Origin: Alphaproteobacteria bacterium
Lineage (GTDB): Bacteria > Pseudomonadota > Alphaproteobacteria > Rs-D84
Direction of reading: 5' to 3'
NCBI GenBank assembly: GCA_013316395.1
Contig: WSMU01000017.1
Location: 1 to 21,280 of the forward strand
DNA length: 21,280 bases
Under the pieces are notes generated by a model. That model was given only the letters and a program-made list of their open reading frames with translations. It searched no databases and was not told the origin of the DNA. Numbering within the stretch: position 1 is the first letter of the stretch; every line of letters begins with the position of its first letter. Both the position numbers and the translations under genes were made by a program. Of this stretch, positions 14,489 through 21,280 are shown piece after piece.

Positions 14489-14632
14489 CTGGAGGTTCTA
14501 AACTACCTTCAGAGCAGTAGCGGGTTTATTCAATTTATTCACCCCCTCCAACCAAGTTTGGAGCCATTTTCGTACGCTGGTACGCTCTGAATCAAGAGGT
14601 TTAGAAGCCTCATATCCGCAACACGCTGATAC
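14462..14632 (-). ncRNA. Structured RNA, tandem copy B
   Basis: Predicted minus-strand transcript of about 171 nt bounded by a near-consensus promoter and a clear terminator. Helices (plus coordinates): P1 14492-14495 with 14608-14611; P2 TTCTAAAC/GTTTAGAA 14496-14503 with 14599-14606; P3 TTCAGAG/CTCTGAA 14508-14514 with 14585-14591; P4 GGGT/ACCC 14522-14525 with 14541-14544; P5 CTCCAA/TTGGAG 14546-14551 with 14558-14563; P6 CGTAC/GTACG 14571-14575 with 14580-14584. A 5' stem with one A.G mismatch (about 14614-14631) sits where copy A has its CACTAGT hairpin. One unpaired base separates P1 and P2 on the same side in both copies (14388 and 14607). No start codon and ribosome site suggest a peptide. 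The family is not recognised. Confidence 0.75.
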
Positions 14633-14639
14633 AAGGATA

Positions 14640-14668
14640 ATTATACAGGATTATTTTGCTATTTGCAA
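14640..14668 (-). promoter_or_regulatory. Promoter of structured RNA copy B
   Basis: On the minus strand, TTGCAA (14668-14663), a 17-bp spacer and a perfect TATAAT (14645-14640). It lies between the rpsO terminator and RNA B, which fits an independent transcript. The start is predicted near 14632 (G). Confidence 0.75.
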
Positions 14669-14708
14669 ATATTAACTGGGTTGCAACAGCACCCCCACGC
14701 AATGACAT

Positions 14709-14733
14709 AAAAAACGCCGGGGAAACCCGGCGT
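14709..14733 (-). terminator. rpsO terminator
   Basis: An 8-bp stem ACGCCGGG/CCCGGCGT (14714-14721 with 14726-14733) and 4-nt loop. On the minus strand it is followed by a run of Ts (14714-14709), 4 nt after the rpsO stop. It closes the xseB-mutS-truB-rpsO block. Confidence 0.9.
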
Positions 14734-14737
14734 GATA

Positions 14738-15010
14738 TTATTTACGCAGACCTAATTTCTTAATCAGTTCTTCGTATTTGGCAACATCGTTTTTCTTGAT
14801 GTAGGCCAGCAATTTCTTGCGGCGGTTAACCATCAGCAACAAGCCACGCTTTGAGTGCTGGTCCTTATGGTTAGCCTTCATGTGGTCCGTCAAGTTGCGG
14901 ATACGTTCTGTTAAAATTGCAACCTGTGCCTCTGCACTGCCGCCATTGTCGGTATCAGTTGTCTTGTAAGATTTTACCAGTTCCGCTGTCTTTGCTTTTG
15001 TAATGGACAT
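14738..15010 (-). CDS. rpsO: 30S ribosomal protein S15
   Basis: Primary 16S rRNA-binding protein of the small-subunit platform; it binds the h20-h22 junction and starts assembly with S6/S18. The 90-residue length and sequence are canonical: GSAEAQVAILTERIRNLTDHMK, HSKRGLLLMVNRRKKLLAYIKK and a terminal YEELIKKLGLRK. The start ATG has AAGGA in an A-rich stretch about 9 nt upstream. It follows truB by 18 nt. In most bacteria pnp comes next; here a strong terminator ends the unit instead. S15 often represses its own mRNA, but I saw no obvious 16S-mimic structure in the short truB-rpsO gap. Confidence 0.98.
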   Translation of the reverse strand: MSITKAKTAELVKSYKTTDTDNGGSAEAQVAILTERIRNLTDHMKANHKDQHSKRGLLLMVNRRKKLLAYIKKNDVAKYEELIKKLGLRK

Positions 15011-15028
15011 TTCTTTTCCTTTTTTGTT

Positions 15029-15901
15029 TTAAATTGTTCTTTTCGGGCGCAGCGTGCCATCCGTAATCATGCCAATGCCGATAAATGTATCGCCACCATA
15101 GACACGGCGCAGACCGTTACCGCCCGCTATTTCAATAAAGCCGCCATTTTTATACAAAGATGCGTCTTTATCACTTAGATTACAGACCGGAATGTCCCCC
15201 AGTCCATAGTCCACCGACATCAGATATTGTCCGATATCGCCACCATTATTAAACAGATTTTCCAAAAAATCAAGTGTCACCGCGGATTTAAGCGTGGCCC
15301 GGCCCGATACCGTGCGTCGTATCATGTCAACCGTCGCCATGGCACCGCATTTCGCGGCGATGTCGCGGGCCAGGCTGCGCACGTATGTGCCACGCCGGCA
15401 CCTGACGCGAAAATGCCATGACGGGCCTGTGCAACCGGTAAATTCCAGTTCTGAAATATGAACACAGCGCGGCGGTATTTCGGGCGCCCCGCCCCCACGC
15501 ACCACCTCATACGCGCGCCGGCCAGAGATATGCACGGCCGAATATGCCGGCGGCGTTTGCATAATATCCCCTATAAACGCGCCCAGCGCGGCGCGGACGG
15601 CCCCCTGCTCTGGGATAAAGTCATCGCGGCGCATCTCGCGCCCGGTAATGTCCAGGGTATCCGTTTCAAACCCGAACTGTAGGGAAAAGAGATATTCTTT
15701 TTCCGGGCCGCCCTGCTCTTCTACAAACGGAATCATTTTGGTCGCATCGCCAATCGCAATGGCTAAAACACCCGATGCCATGGGGTCTAAGGTCCCGATA
15801 TGCCCGAACTTTTTAGTCCCCAGCATACGCGCCACACGCCCGCCGGCGGTGCGGCTGAACAGGCCGGGTGTCTTATCCAAAATAATCCAGCCATTTTTCA
15901 T
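15029..15901 (-). CDS. truB: tRNA pseudouridine-55 synthase TruB
   Basis: Makes pseudouridine 55 in the T loop of almost all tRNAs. The 290-residue product opens with the family start GWIILDKTPG and has GHIGTLDPMASGVL with catalytic Asp39, the TPPAYSAVHISGRRAYE block (about 115-131), and RCRRGTYVRSLARDI (about 167-181). A C-terminal region of about 75 residues fits the truncated PUA-type tail. Length is near normal. Ser16 stands where Thr is common (FSRTAG in place of TSxxA), a small variation. The start lies 3 nt after the mutS stop with only a weak GGA, so coupling with mutS is likely. In other genomes rbfA precedes truB; here mutS does. Confidence 0.95.
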   Translation of the reverse strand: MKNGWIILDKTPGLFSRTAGGRVARMLGTKKFGHIGTLDPMASGVLAIAIGDATKMIPFVEEQGGPEKEYLFSLQFGFETDTLDITGREMRRDDFIPEQGAVRAALGAFIGDIMQTPPAYSAVHISGRRAYEVVRGGGAPEIPPRCVHISELEFTGCTGPSWHFRVRCRRGTYVRSLARDIAAKCGAMATVDMIRRTVSGRATLKSAVTLDFLENLFNNGGDIGQYLMSVDYGLGDIPVCNLSDKDASLYKNGGFIEIAGGNGLRRVYGGDTFIGIGMITDGTLRPKRTI

Positions 15902-15904
15902 ATT

Positions 15905-18448
15905 TTATCCAAACAAGCTAAGCTGGGGGGCGTCTGTTTTTGGACTTTCCACGCGATGCGCCTTTGGGGCGGGTGTGGCAGCCGGCGCCGGGCCGGCCGT
16001 GGCGGCGGGCATCGACGATACAGATGCATGCGTATCCTCCAGCGCGCCCAGAACCGCCGACGCGCGTTCAACGACCGATGCGGGCATGCCCGCCATGCGC
16101 GCGACATGAATGCCGTATGAACGGTTCGCAACCCCTGGTATTATCTTATGCAAAAATACGATTTCGTTATTATGCTCGCGTACGTCAATCGTTAAGCAGG
16201 CCACACGTGCCAGGCCGCCATCGGTATCCGCCGACAGCGCGGTCAGCTCATGGTAATGCGTCGCAAACAGGCAACGCGCCCCCAGTGTGTTTAAGTATTC
16301 TAAAACCGCCTGGGCAATCGCCATACCGTCATACGTGGCGGTGCCGCGGCCAATCTCGTCAAATATAATAAAAGACTTGTCCGTGGCGCGGTTTAAAATG
16401 TTTGCCGTTTCAGCCATTTCAACCATAAATGTCGATTGGCCAGCCGCCAGATTGTCGGATGCGCCAACGCGACTGAATAATTGGTCGCAAATTCCGATGC
16501 AGGCGCGCGTTGCCGGCACAAAGCACCCCATATGAGTCAAAACCACCAAAAGTGCGTTCTGGCGCAGATATGTCGATTTACCGGCCATATTTGGACCCGT
16601 TAGCAATGCAATCGGACACCCGCCCAGGTTACAGTCGTTTTTAACAAAATTATCCGCACGCGTACGCAGAACGTATTCAATTACTGGGTGACGGCCGCCG
16701 ATGACATCGAAATCACATTCGGATGTTACAACCGGACGCGTCCAGTTATAGCGCAGCGAAACAGTGGCAAGCGAATACCATACGTCTGCATCCGCAATCA
16801 GTTCGGCCGCAGCCAGCAAAGAATCCGCGATTTCTTTTATATTTTCGATAAAGCCTTCGACTATCTGGGCCTCTATGCCGGCGGCACGCTCGGCCGCGCT
16901 GCGAACATCGTTGTCCAAATCAATCAGGCGCGGCGTTGTAAAGCGCATGTTGCCCGCCATTGTTTGGCGGTGGATAAACCCACTCTCGGGATGCATCAAT
17001 GCATCGGCGCGGGCGGATGGAACCTCTATAAAATACCCCAGGATGTTGTTATATTTTATCTTTAGCGTGTTAACACCCGTAGATGCGGCATATTCCGCCT
17101 GAAGCGCGGCAATAGTTTCCTTGGCCCCGTGGGACAATCCGCGCATGTTATCCAGCGACGGGTCAAAACCATCGCGAATAACACCGCCGTCACGGAAAAA
17201 CGTCGGCAACGAATCCGCCAGCGCAAAACGCAAACGCCCCGCCAGCGTGTCATGTGTTTCTATGTCTGCAAACTGGGCCGCCAGGCGACCGTCGAGCCGC
17301 ATACCCATCATCTTTACATTGGGCAGCTCAATCATAAAATCTGAAATATGACGCAGGTCGCGCGGACTGCCCCGGTTTGACAACAGGCGCGACAAACTGC
17401 GCCCGACATCGGGTACCGACGCCAATGCACCCGCCAACGCCCCCATGATATCAGGGTTTAGCATCAGGTGACCGATATGTTCCTGGCGGGCATGGATTTC
17501 TTTTATATCACCCGTCAACGAGCGTAAATACCCGCGCAGACGACGCGCGCCGGCGGCCGTCTTGGTATTATCCAACACATCCAGCAAACACGTGCCACCA
17601 TCGTTAATGGGTGCATCTATCTCAAGGCTTTTCCAGGTGGCGGAATCAATCAACAACTGCGCCCCGGAATTAAAACGGCGCGCCGCACGAAACGTTATGT
17701 TCGCACCGCGCTGGGTATTGAACAAATATCCCGCCAACAGTGCAATCGCCCCCGCGGTGGTTACATCCGCCCCGGCGGGGACCGCACCACCGAATATGCG
17801 CGATACAATTGTGTCTATGTCCGCACGCAGATACAGCTTTTCAAACACCGGCGTTGTTTTAAACGTATCACGCAGGCGCATTATCGTTTCATTCTCGGCT
17901 ATGGCGGCCGGATATATAACCTCTGCCGGGTTGATGCGAACCATGTCATCAATTAAATTAGCACTTTGGCCGATGAAAAATTCACCCGTTGATATGTCGC
18001 ATCCCGCAATTTCATAAGCACCCGTCACAGGTGCAATAGCGACCAGGAAATTCGAATTCTTTGGCGACAGCAGATTTTCATCCGTTAGTGTGCCGGGTGT
18101 TAAAACACGAACGACCTTTCGCTCGATATACTTGTGGCCGCGGGCCTTGGCCTGGGCGGGGGTTTCCATTTGCTCTACCAGTGCGACCTTAAAGCCGGCC
18201 CGTACCAGGCGCCCGAAGTAATTATCCGCCGCATGCCATGGAATGCCGCACATCGGAATATTCTCGCCAGAGGCGTCCGTACCACGCTGCGTTAAAACCA
18301 GGGACAAACTTTCGCTTATCTGGCGGGCATCGTCAAAAAACGCCTCATAAAAATCACCCAGCCGAAACATCAGCAAGGCATCGGGGTTCTCGGCCTTCAT
18401 GTCAACATACTGTTGCATGACCGGACTTAGTTTACTTTTATCCGCCAC
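15905..18448 (-). CDS. mutS: DNA mismatch repair protein MutS
   Basis: Recognises mismatches and small loops, then recruits MutL in an ATP-dependent way. With a GTG start at 18448 the protein is 847 residues (E. coli: 853). It has the mismatch-wedge motif GDFYE with Phe33 and Glu35, connector, core and clamp domains, Walker A GPNMAGKST (618-626), Walker B FIIFDE (693-698), and the helix-turn-helix dimerisation region. A low-complexity Ala/Pro tail ends in QLSLFG. The start choice: an ATG at 18538 would run 66 nt into xseB and add 30 residues unlike MutS, whereas the GTG gives MADKSKLSPVMQQY, as in the family, with a weak CGGA upstream. It sits 23 nt after xseB and 3 nt before truB. Confidence 0.96.
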   Translation of the reverse strand: MADKSKLSPVMQQYVDMKAENPDALLMFRLGDFYEAFFDDARQISESLSLVLTQRGTDASGENIPMCGIPWHAADNYFGRLVRAGFKVALVEQMETPAQAKARGHKYIERKVVRVLTPGTLTDENLLSPKNSNFLVAIAPVTGAYEIAGCDISTGEFFIGQSANLIDDMVRINPAEVIYPAAIAENETIMRLRDTFKTTPVFEKLYLRADIDTIVSRIFGGAVPAGADVTTAGAIALLAGYLFNTQRGANITFRAARRFNSGAQLLIDSATWKSLEIDAPINDGGTCLLDVLDNTKTAAGARRLRGYLRSLTGDIKEIHARQEHIGHLMLNPDIMGALAGALASVPDVGRSLSRLLSNRGSPRDLRHISDFMIELPNVKMMGMRLDGRLAAQFADIETHDTLAGRLRFALADSLPTFFRDGGVIRDGFDPSLDNMRGLSHGAKETIAALQAEYAASTGVNTLKIKYNNILGYFIEVPSARADALMHPESGFIHRQTMAGNMRFTTPRLIDLDNDVRSAAERAAGIEAQIVEGFIENIKEIADSLLAAAELIADADVWYSLATVSLRYNWTRPVVTSECDFDVIGGRHPVIEYVLRTRADNFVKNDCNLGGCPIALLTGPNMAGKSTYLRQNALLVVLTHMGCFVPATRACIGICDQLFSRVGASDNLAAGQSTFMVEMAETANILNRATDKSFIIFDEIGRGTATYDGMAIAQAVLEYLNTLGARCLFATHYHELTALSADTDGGLARVACLTIDVREHNNEIVFLHKIIPGVANRSYGIHVARMAGMPASVVERASAVLGALEDTHASVSSMPAATAGPAPAATPAPKAHRVESPKTDAPQLSLFG

Positions 18449-18471
18449 TGTTATATCCGTTTGATAAAAAA

Positions 18472-18672
18472 TTACTGATTTGTTCCAACTTTCAGGGTTT
18501 CGATTTTCAGCTCCGCCTCTTTTAGCAACTGCTCGCAATATGCTTTTAGCTTTATCCCCTGCTCGTACGCATCAACCGATGCCGCCAGCGGCAGTTCACC
18601 GCTTTCCATTTTTTTTACCAATTCCATAAGCTGTTTATATGCGTCTTCAAACGATAATTTCTCGTTTTCCAT
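18472..18672 (-). CDS. xseB: Exodeoxyribonuclease VII small subunit
   Basis: Small helical subunit that binds several copies per XseA; the complex degrades single-stranded DNA from both ends. The 66-residue product matches the family throughout: LSFEDAYKQLMELVKKMESGELPL, then DAYEQGIKLKAYCEQLLKEAELKIE. The ATG has AAGGGA 8 nt upstream. A possible promoter on the minus strand, TTGATT-17-TATTGT (18732-18704), lies between it and gpsA. xseA is not in the window. The pairing with mutS places two DNA-repair functions together. Confidence 0.95.
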   Translation of the reverse strand: MENEKLSFEDAYKQLMELVKKMESGELPLAASVDAYEQGIKLKAYCEQLLKEAELKIETLKVGTNQ

Positions 18673-18734
18673 TGTTTAAATCCCTTGGCTTTCCTTGAAA
18701 AATACAATACATGATAAAATTCGAAAAATCAATA

Positions 18735-18760
18735 AATAATCCGGCAAACGCCGGATTATT
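18735..18760 (-). terminator. gpsA terminator
   Basis: A perfect 11-bp stem AATAATCCGGC/GCCGGATTATT (18735-18745 with 18750-18760) with a 4-nt loop, 9 nt after the gpsA stop. The U run after the stem on the minus strand is broken (TATTGATTTTT) but T-rich. Confidence 0.75.
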
Positions 18761-18769
18761 CCAATACAC

Positions 18770-19630
18770 CTATACTTTTAGTTTTTCACGCATCATCGTT
18801 AATATAGGCGTATCTACCCCCAATGACTGGGCACGACGCAATATCCCACCCAGGGCAAATATCCCCTCGACCGTGCCGACAATCTCTTCCCCGCGGGCAA
18901 TCGCCATACCGGCCGAAAAATTACGTGATGTTGGCGACGTCGCCGACAGGAACAGGTCACCAATACCGCACAAGTCTAAAAACGTACGCACATCCGCCCC
19001 CAGGGCAAGACCGATGTTTACAACCTCGCCCCAGGCGCGGGTAAATATCATGGCACGCTCGTTCTCGCCGGATAAAACACTGGTATAGCCACAGATAAGC
19101 GCAACGGCATTCTTGCCCACACCACACATCTCTGCACCGATAACGTCGCTACTTTCACTGATGTACAACTGGCGTAAAGCGTCCGCGCCAATGCGACGCG
19201 CGTTCTGCGTTCCCGCCAGGGTCGAGCCCGTTGGCACGCCACGTGCAACCTCGGCCGCGAACTGGGGCCCGGATAAAACACCAAAGTCACTACATTCGGG
19301 TAATTCGGCACGCAACACCTCTGACATAAAGTCGCCGGTAGAGCACTCGGCCCCCTTGGTGCAGATTATTACGGGCACGCCTTTGTAAAACGGGCGCGCG
19401 GCGCGCACTGTGTCACGAAAATAAGCGGCCGGCGTCACAACCAACCATACATCCGCCGCCGACAAATCAGACATTTGCGTGGTTACATTTATATTTTCCG
19501 GACATGCAACGCCTTCAAACTCCTTAACCCCGCCATCATAAGACCATAACAAAACGTCCGCACCACCACGCGCCGCAGTTATCGCCAGCGCCGTTCCCCA
19601 TGCGCCCGCACCTATTACCCCAACCTTCAT
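18770..19630 (-). CDS. gpsA: Glycerol-3-phosphate dehydrogenase [NAD(P)+]
   Basis: Reduces dihydroxyacetone phosphate to sn-glycerol-3-phosphate for phospholipid synthesis. The 286-residue product has the N-terminal Rossmann motif GAGAWGTALA (GxGxxG at 7-12), SGPQFAAEVARGVPT (120-134), the catalytic lysine region GVGKNAVAL with Lys173, GIGDLFLSATSPTSRN (222-237), and EGIFAL near the end. It is about 40-50 residues shorter than usual; most of the loss is after the first Rossmann strands (30-60), where the substrate-loop segment is reduced, and at the C-terminus. Catalytic motifs are intact, so it is probably active. The start overlaps the preceding TPR gene by 4 nt (ATGA). Confidence 0.93.
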   Translation of the reverse strand: MKVGVIGAGAWGTALAITAARGGADVLLWSYDGGVKEFEGVACPENINVTTQMSDLSAADVWLVVTPAAYFRDTVRAARPFYKGVPVIICTKGAECSTGDFMSEVLRAELPECSDFGVLSGPQFAAEVARGVPTGSTLAGTQNARRIGADALRQLYISESSDVIGAEMCGVGKNAVALICGYTSVLSGENERAMIFTRAWGEVVNIGLALGADVRTFLDLCGIGDLFLSATSPTSRNFSAGMAIARGEEIVGTVEGIFALGGILRRAQSLGVDTPILTMMREKLKV

Positions 19631-21243
19631 TTCAAATTCCTTATCTTTTTTTCCAGAACCGGAATAACCGACAAACCATCATCAGCCAAATCTATTGCAC
19701 GCATGTATGCATCACTTGCCAGTTTTTTATTACCTGTCTGAACGTATAAATCCCCCAGATGCTCAAACAATGCCGAGCAGGTATTAGAAACCTCGCCTAC
19801 ACGCTCTATCAATTCCAGCGCGGCATCCGGACTTTCACGAACCGCCACAACACGCCCCAGTACATCCCATGCGGCAACATCCGTCGGATTCTGACGGACC
19901 AGCCCCATGGCATATTCGTATGCGTTATCAAGCTCCCTATTCTGGCGCGCCCAAATCTTGGATTGCAACGCCAATATCTCTCCATCGGGCGGCAGTAAAT
20001 CCGAGGCGGCGCGCAGGTCTGCCTGGGCGTCATCTAAGTCGCCGAAAACAAAATTTATTTGCGCCCTGCTCTTCAGGAAATATCCACGCCCCTGGGGTGT
20101 TATATTTTCATCCCCCAGCGCACGCGACACAACCCGCAGCGCCGCACGACGGTCACCATGGGAAACATAATGCGCAATAAGCCGGTTTGCCCCCGGCACA
20201 AACAGCGGATTTGCATCAAATGCCGCCGCCAGCGCCGATATATCCCCGCTTTTATCAGACATGCGCAGAATGCCGAACAGATAAAACGGGCTGTCTTTTT
20301 TAATAGCGCTAAAATGCTTTGCATAATCGCCGACATTATTATAAAAATACTGGCCCAGATAATAGTTAACAGCATCATTTTGCCCCTGGTATGCGGGACC
20401 TGCAATCTGTGCAAAGCGCAGCAGCAGCAGCGCCAAATCAGAATACATCATTATCTGAGTATGGGAAACACTTTGAATCAAGCTGAACGCGAGTGCATTT
20501 TTATTACCGGAAAACTCGGACCAATCAGGCACAGCGCCATAACCCAGCATATACATCCCGCCCGGACGCGATGTGAATTCATCCTGCAACTTTGCGGCAG
20601 CGACCGCCATTTCATTCGCCCTATAAAAAGACATTATGTATAAATAATCATTTATATTCATAAAATCCGGGGATACAGCGGCAAATTCTTTTTCAGCACG
20701 CTTTATATCACCGGTTTGGGCATAAATCTGGCCACGCGTAAAGGCCTTCCACGACTCGTTCGTTGGCAGCTTTTCTATAAACTTTATTGCATCGGCGCTG
20801 TGCCCGGTGGCAACAGACGACCATATACGCAACGGCGCCGACAGGGCCGAAGTATCTTTTTTATGCCGTTTGTAAAGCTCATCCCACTTGCCCGCATCAA
20901 CCAAATAGGCATCGTATATCAGTCGAGCCGCCGCGTTTTTTTCATCCCGCATCAGCTTTGCGTCCATTGGCATATTACCGCTAAGGAACTCTGACAGCAT
21001 ACGTGTATTGTAAACAACCGCATATTCTATATTGTCCAGATTACGGCTAAAATCGGCCGCACGCTGAAAATCATTTACATAAATCGCATGCTGGGCTGCC
21101 AAAAACGCACCATATTTCGTCGTAGGATAACTATGCGCCAGCTTATCGGATGCCGGCGCCATTGCACGCCAAGCAACCGTTCCGGTCGCCGCCAGTGCGG
21201 CAATTAAACCCGCACCCACTATTAAAGTTTCTATTTTTCTCAT
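19627..21243 (-). CDS. Large TPR-repeat protein with N-terminal membrane segment
   Basis: The 538-residue product has a short basic N-terminus and a hydrophobic segment (8-28) that could be a signal peptide or an anchor, followed by helical repeats. The clearest TPR units are in the last third (about 390-530), for example GDLDDAQADLRAASDLLP and GNKKLASDAYMRAIDLADD. The middle is degenerate helical-repeat sequence rich in Tyr, Phe and Ala. The predicted place is the periplasm. I do not recognise a named family, and function is not inferred beyond protein-protein contacts. The 4-nt overlap with gpsA implies co-translation. Upstream, only 37 bp remain; a TAGCAT-like box 10 nt before the ATG and no Shine-Dalgarno suggest another very short leader, but the -35 would lie at or beyond the window edge. 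Confidence 0.78.
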   Translation of the reverse strand: MRKIETLIVGAGLIAALAATGTVAWRAMAPASDKLAHSYPTTKYGAFLAAQHAIYVNDFQRAADFSRNLDNIEYAVVYNTRMLSEFLSGNMPMDAKLMRDEKNAAARLIYDAYLVDAGKWDELYKRHKKDTSALSAPLRIWSSVATGHSADAIKFIEKLPTNESWKAFTRGQIYAQTGDIKRAEKEFAAVSPDFMNINDYLYIMSFYRANEMAVAAAKLQDEFTSRPGGMYMLGYGAVPDWSEFSGNKNALAFSLIQSVSHTQIMMYSDLALLLLRFAQIAGPAYQGQNDAVNYYLGQYFYNNVGDYAKHFSAIKKDSPFYLFGILRMSDKSGDISALAAAFDANPLFVPGANRLIAHYVSHGDRRAALRVVSRALGDENITPQGRGYFLKSRAQINFVFGDLDDAQADLRAASDLLPPDGEILALQSKIWARQNRELDNAYEYAMGLVRQNPTDVAAWDVLGRVVAVRESPDAALELIERVGEVSNTCSALFEHLGDLYVQTGNKKLASDAYMRAIDLADDGLSVIPVLEKKIRNLK

Positions 21244-21280
21244 AACAATATTTATGCTACAATAAACCTTAGGAATAATA

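Noticed and set aside
14408..14590. A 60-codon plus-strand ORF in the rpsO intergenic region
   Set aside because: It has no ribosome site, unremarkable composition, and lies antisense across both structured RNAs, the copy A promoter and the copy B terminator.
14253..14612. The repeated blocks as a CRISPR array or transposon ends
   Set aside because: There are only two copies of about 125-140 nt with internal helices and diverged linkers; no short regular repeats, spacers, cas genes, target-site duplications or transposase.
15648..16109. A 153-codon plus-strand ORF opposite truB and mutS
   Set aside because: It spans the junction of two firmly identified genes with no ribosome site and no recognisable motif.
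18449..18538. An ATG start for mutS at 18538
   Set aside because: It would overlap xseB and add 30 residues without MutS similarity; the GTG at 18448 gives the family-typical N-terminus.

Overview
The window looks like ordinary housekeeping chromosome from an uncultured alphaproteobacterium, probably with a compact genome. The family evidence is a DUF4167 C-terminus (an alphaproteobacterial family), a sigma-32 with a recognisable RpoH box, a YfgM-like/BamB-like gene pair, and xseB-mutS-truB-rpsO packed head to tail. Genes are dense, several pairs overlap as ATGA, and most convergent gaps hold a strong hairpin terminator. I see no transposase, integrase, tRNA, rRNA or CRISPR array.

Layout. 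1-248: end of a DUF4167 gene. 322-3778 (+): dnaX, a prepilin-like protein, an OmpA-domain lipoprotein and a Skp/OmpH-like protein. 3889-5235 (-): der, convergent with the preceding block. 5306-5902 (+): a Yip1-like membrane protein. 5927-7851 (-): rpoH, with a porin gene overlapping its end. 7917-9308 (+): YfgM-like membrane protein and a half-length BamB-like lipoprotein. 9341-11539 (-): a stand-alone VirD4/TraG-type coupling ATPase. 11572-13960 (+): rsmE, an RsuA/RluB-type pseudouridine synthase and a membrane-anchored TPR protein. 13961-14737: no protein gene. 14738-18672 (-): rpsO, truB, mutS, xseB (listed left to right; transcribed xseB to rpsO). 18770-21243 (-): a TPR protein gene overlapping gpsA.

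The most interesting part is the protein-free stretch 14004-14737. On the minus strand it carries two tandem, diverged copies of a structured RNA of roughly 170-210 nt. Each has its own promoter-like pair with a 17-bp spacer (TTGCAA/TATAAT and TTGCGC/TATTAT) and a terminator-like hairpin with a U tract. Comparing the copies shows compensatory base changes in three helices and a long-range helix whose one variable pair is U.G only on the minus strand. I do not recognise the family. A third GC-rich inverted-repeat region (14014-14204) lies just downstream.

A second theme is very short or absent leaders. rpoH, the VirD4-like gene and perhaps der have a -10-like box about 9-12 nt before an ATG that lacks a Shine-Dalgarno sequence. 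Many plus-strand genes carry clear AAGGAG-like sites. Three divergent gene pairs have overlapping promoters. Functionally, the window combines replication and repair (dnaX, mutS, xseB), ribosome maturation (der, rsmE, the pseudouridine synthase, truB, rpsO), the envelope (Skp-like, BamB-like, OmpA lipoprotein, porin) and heat-shock control (rpoH).
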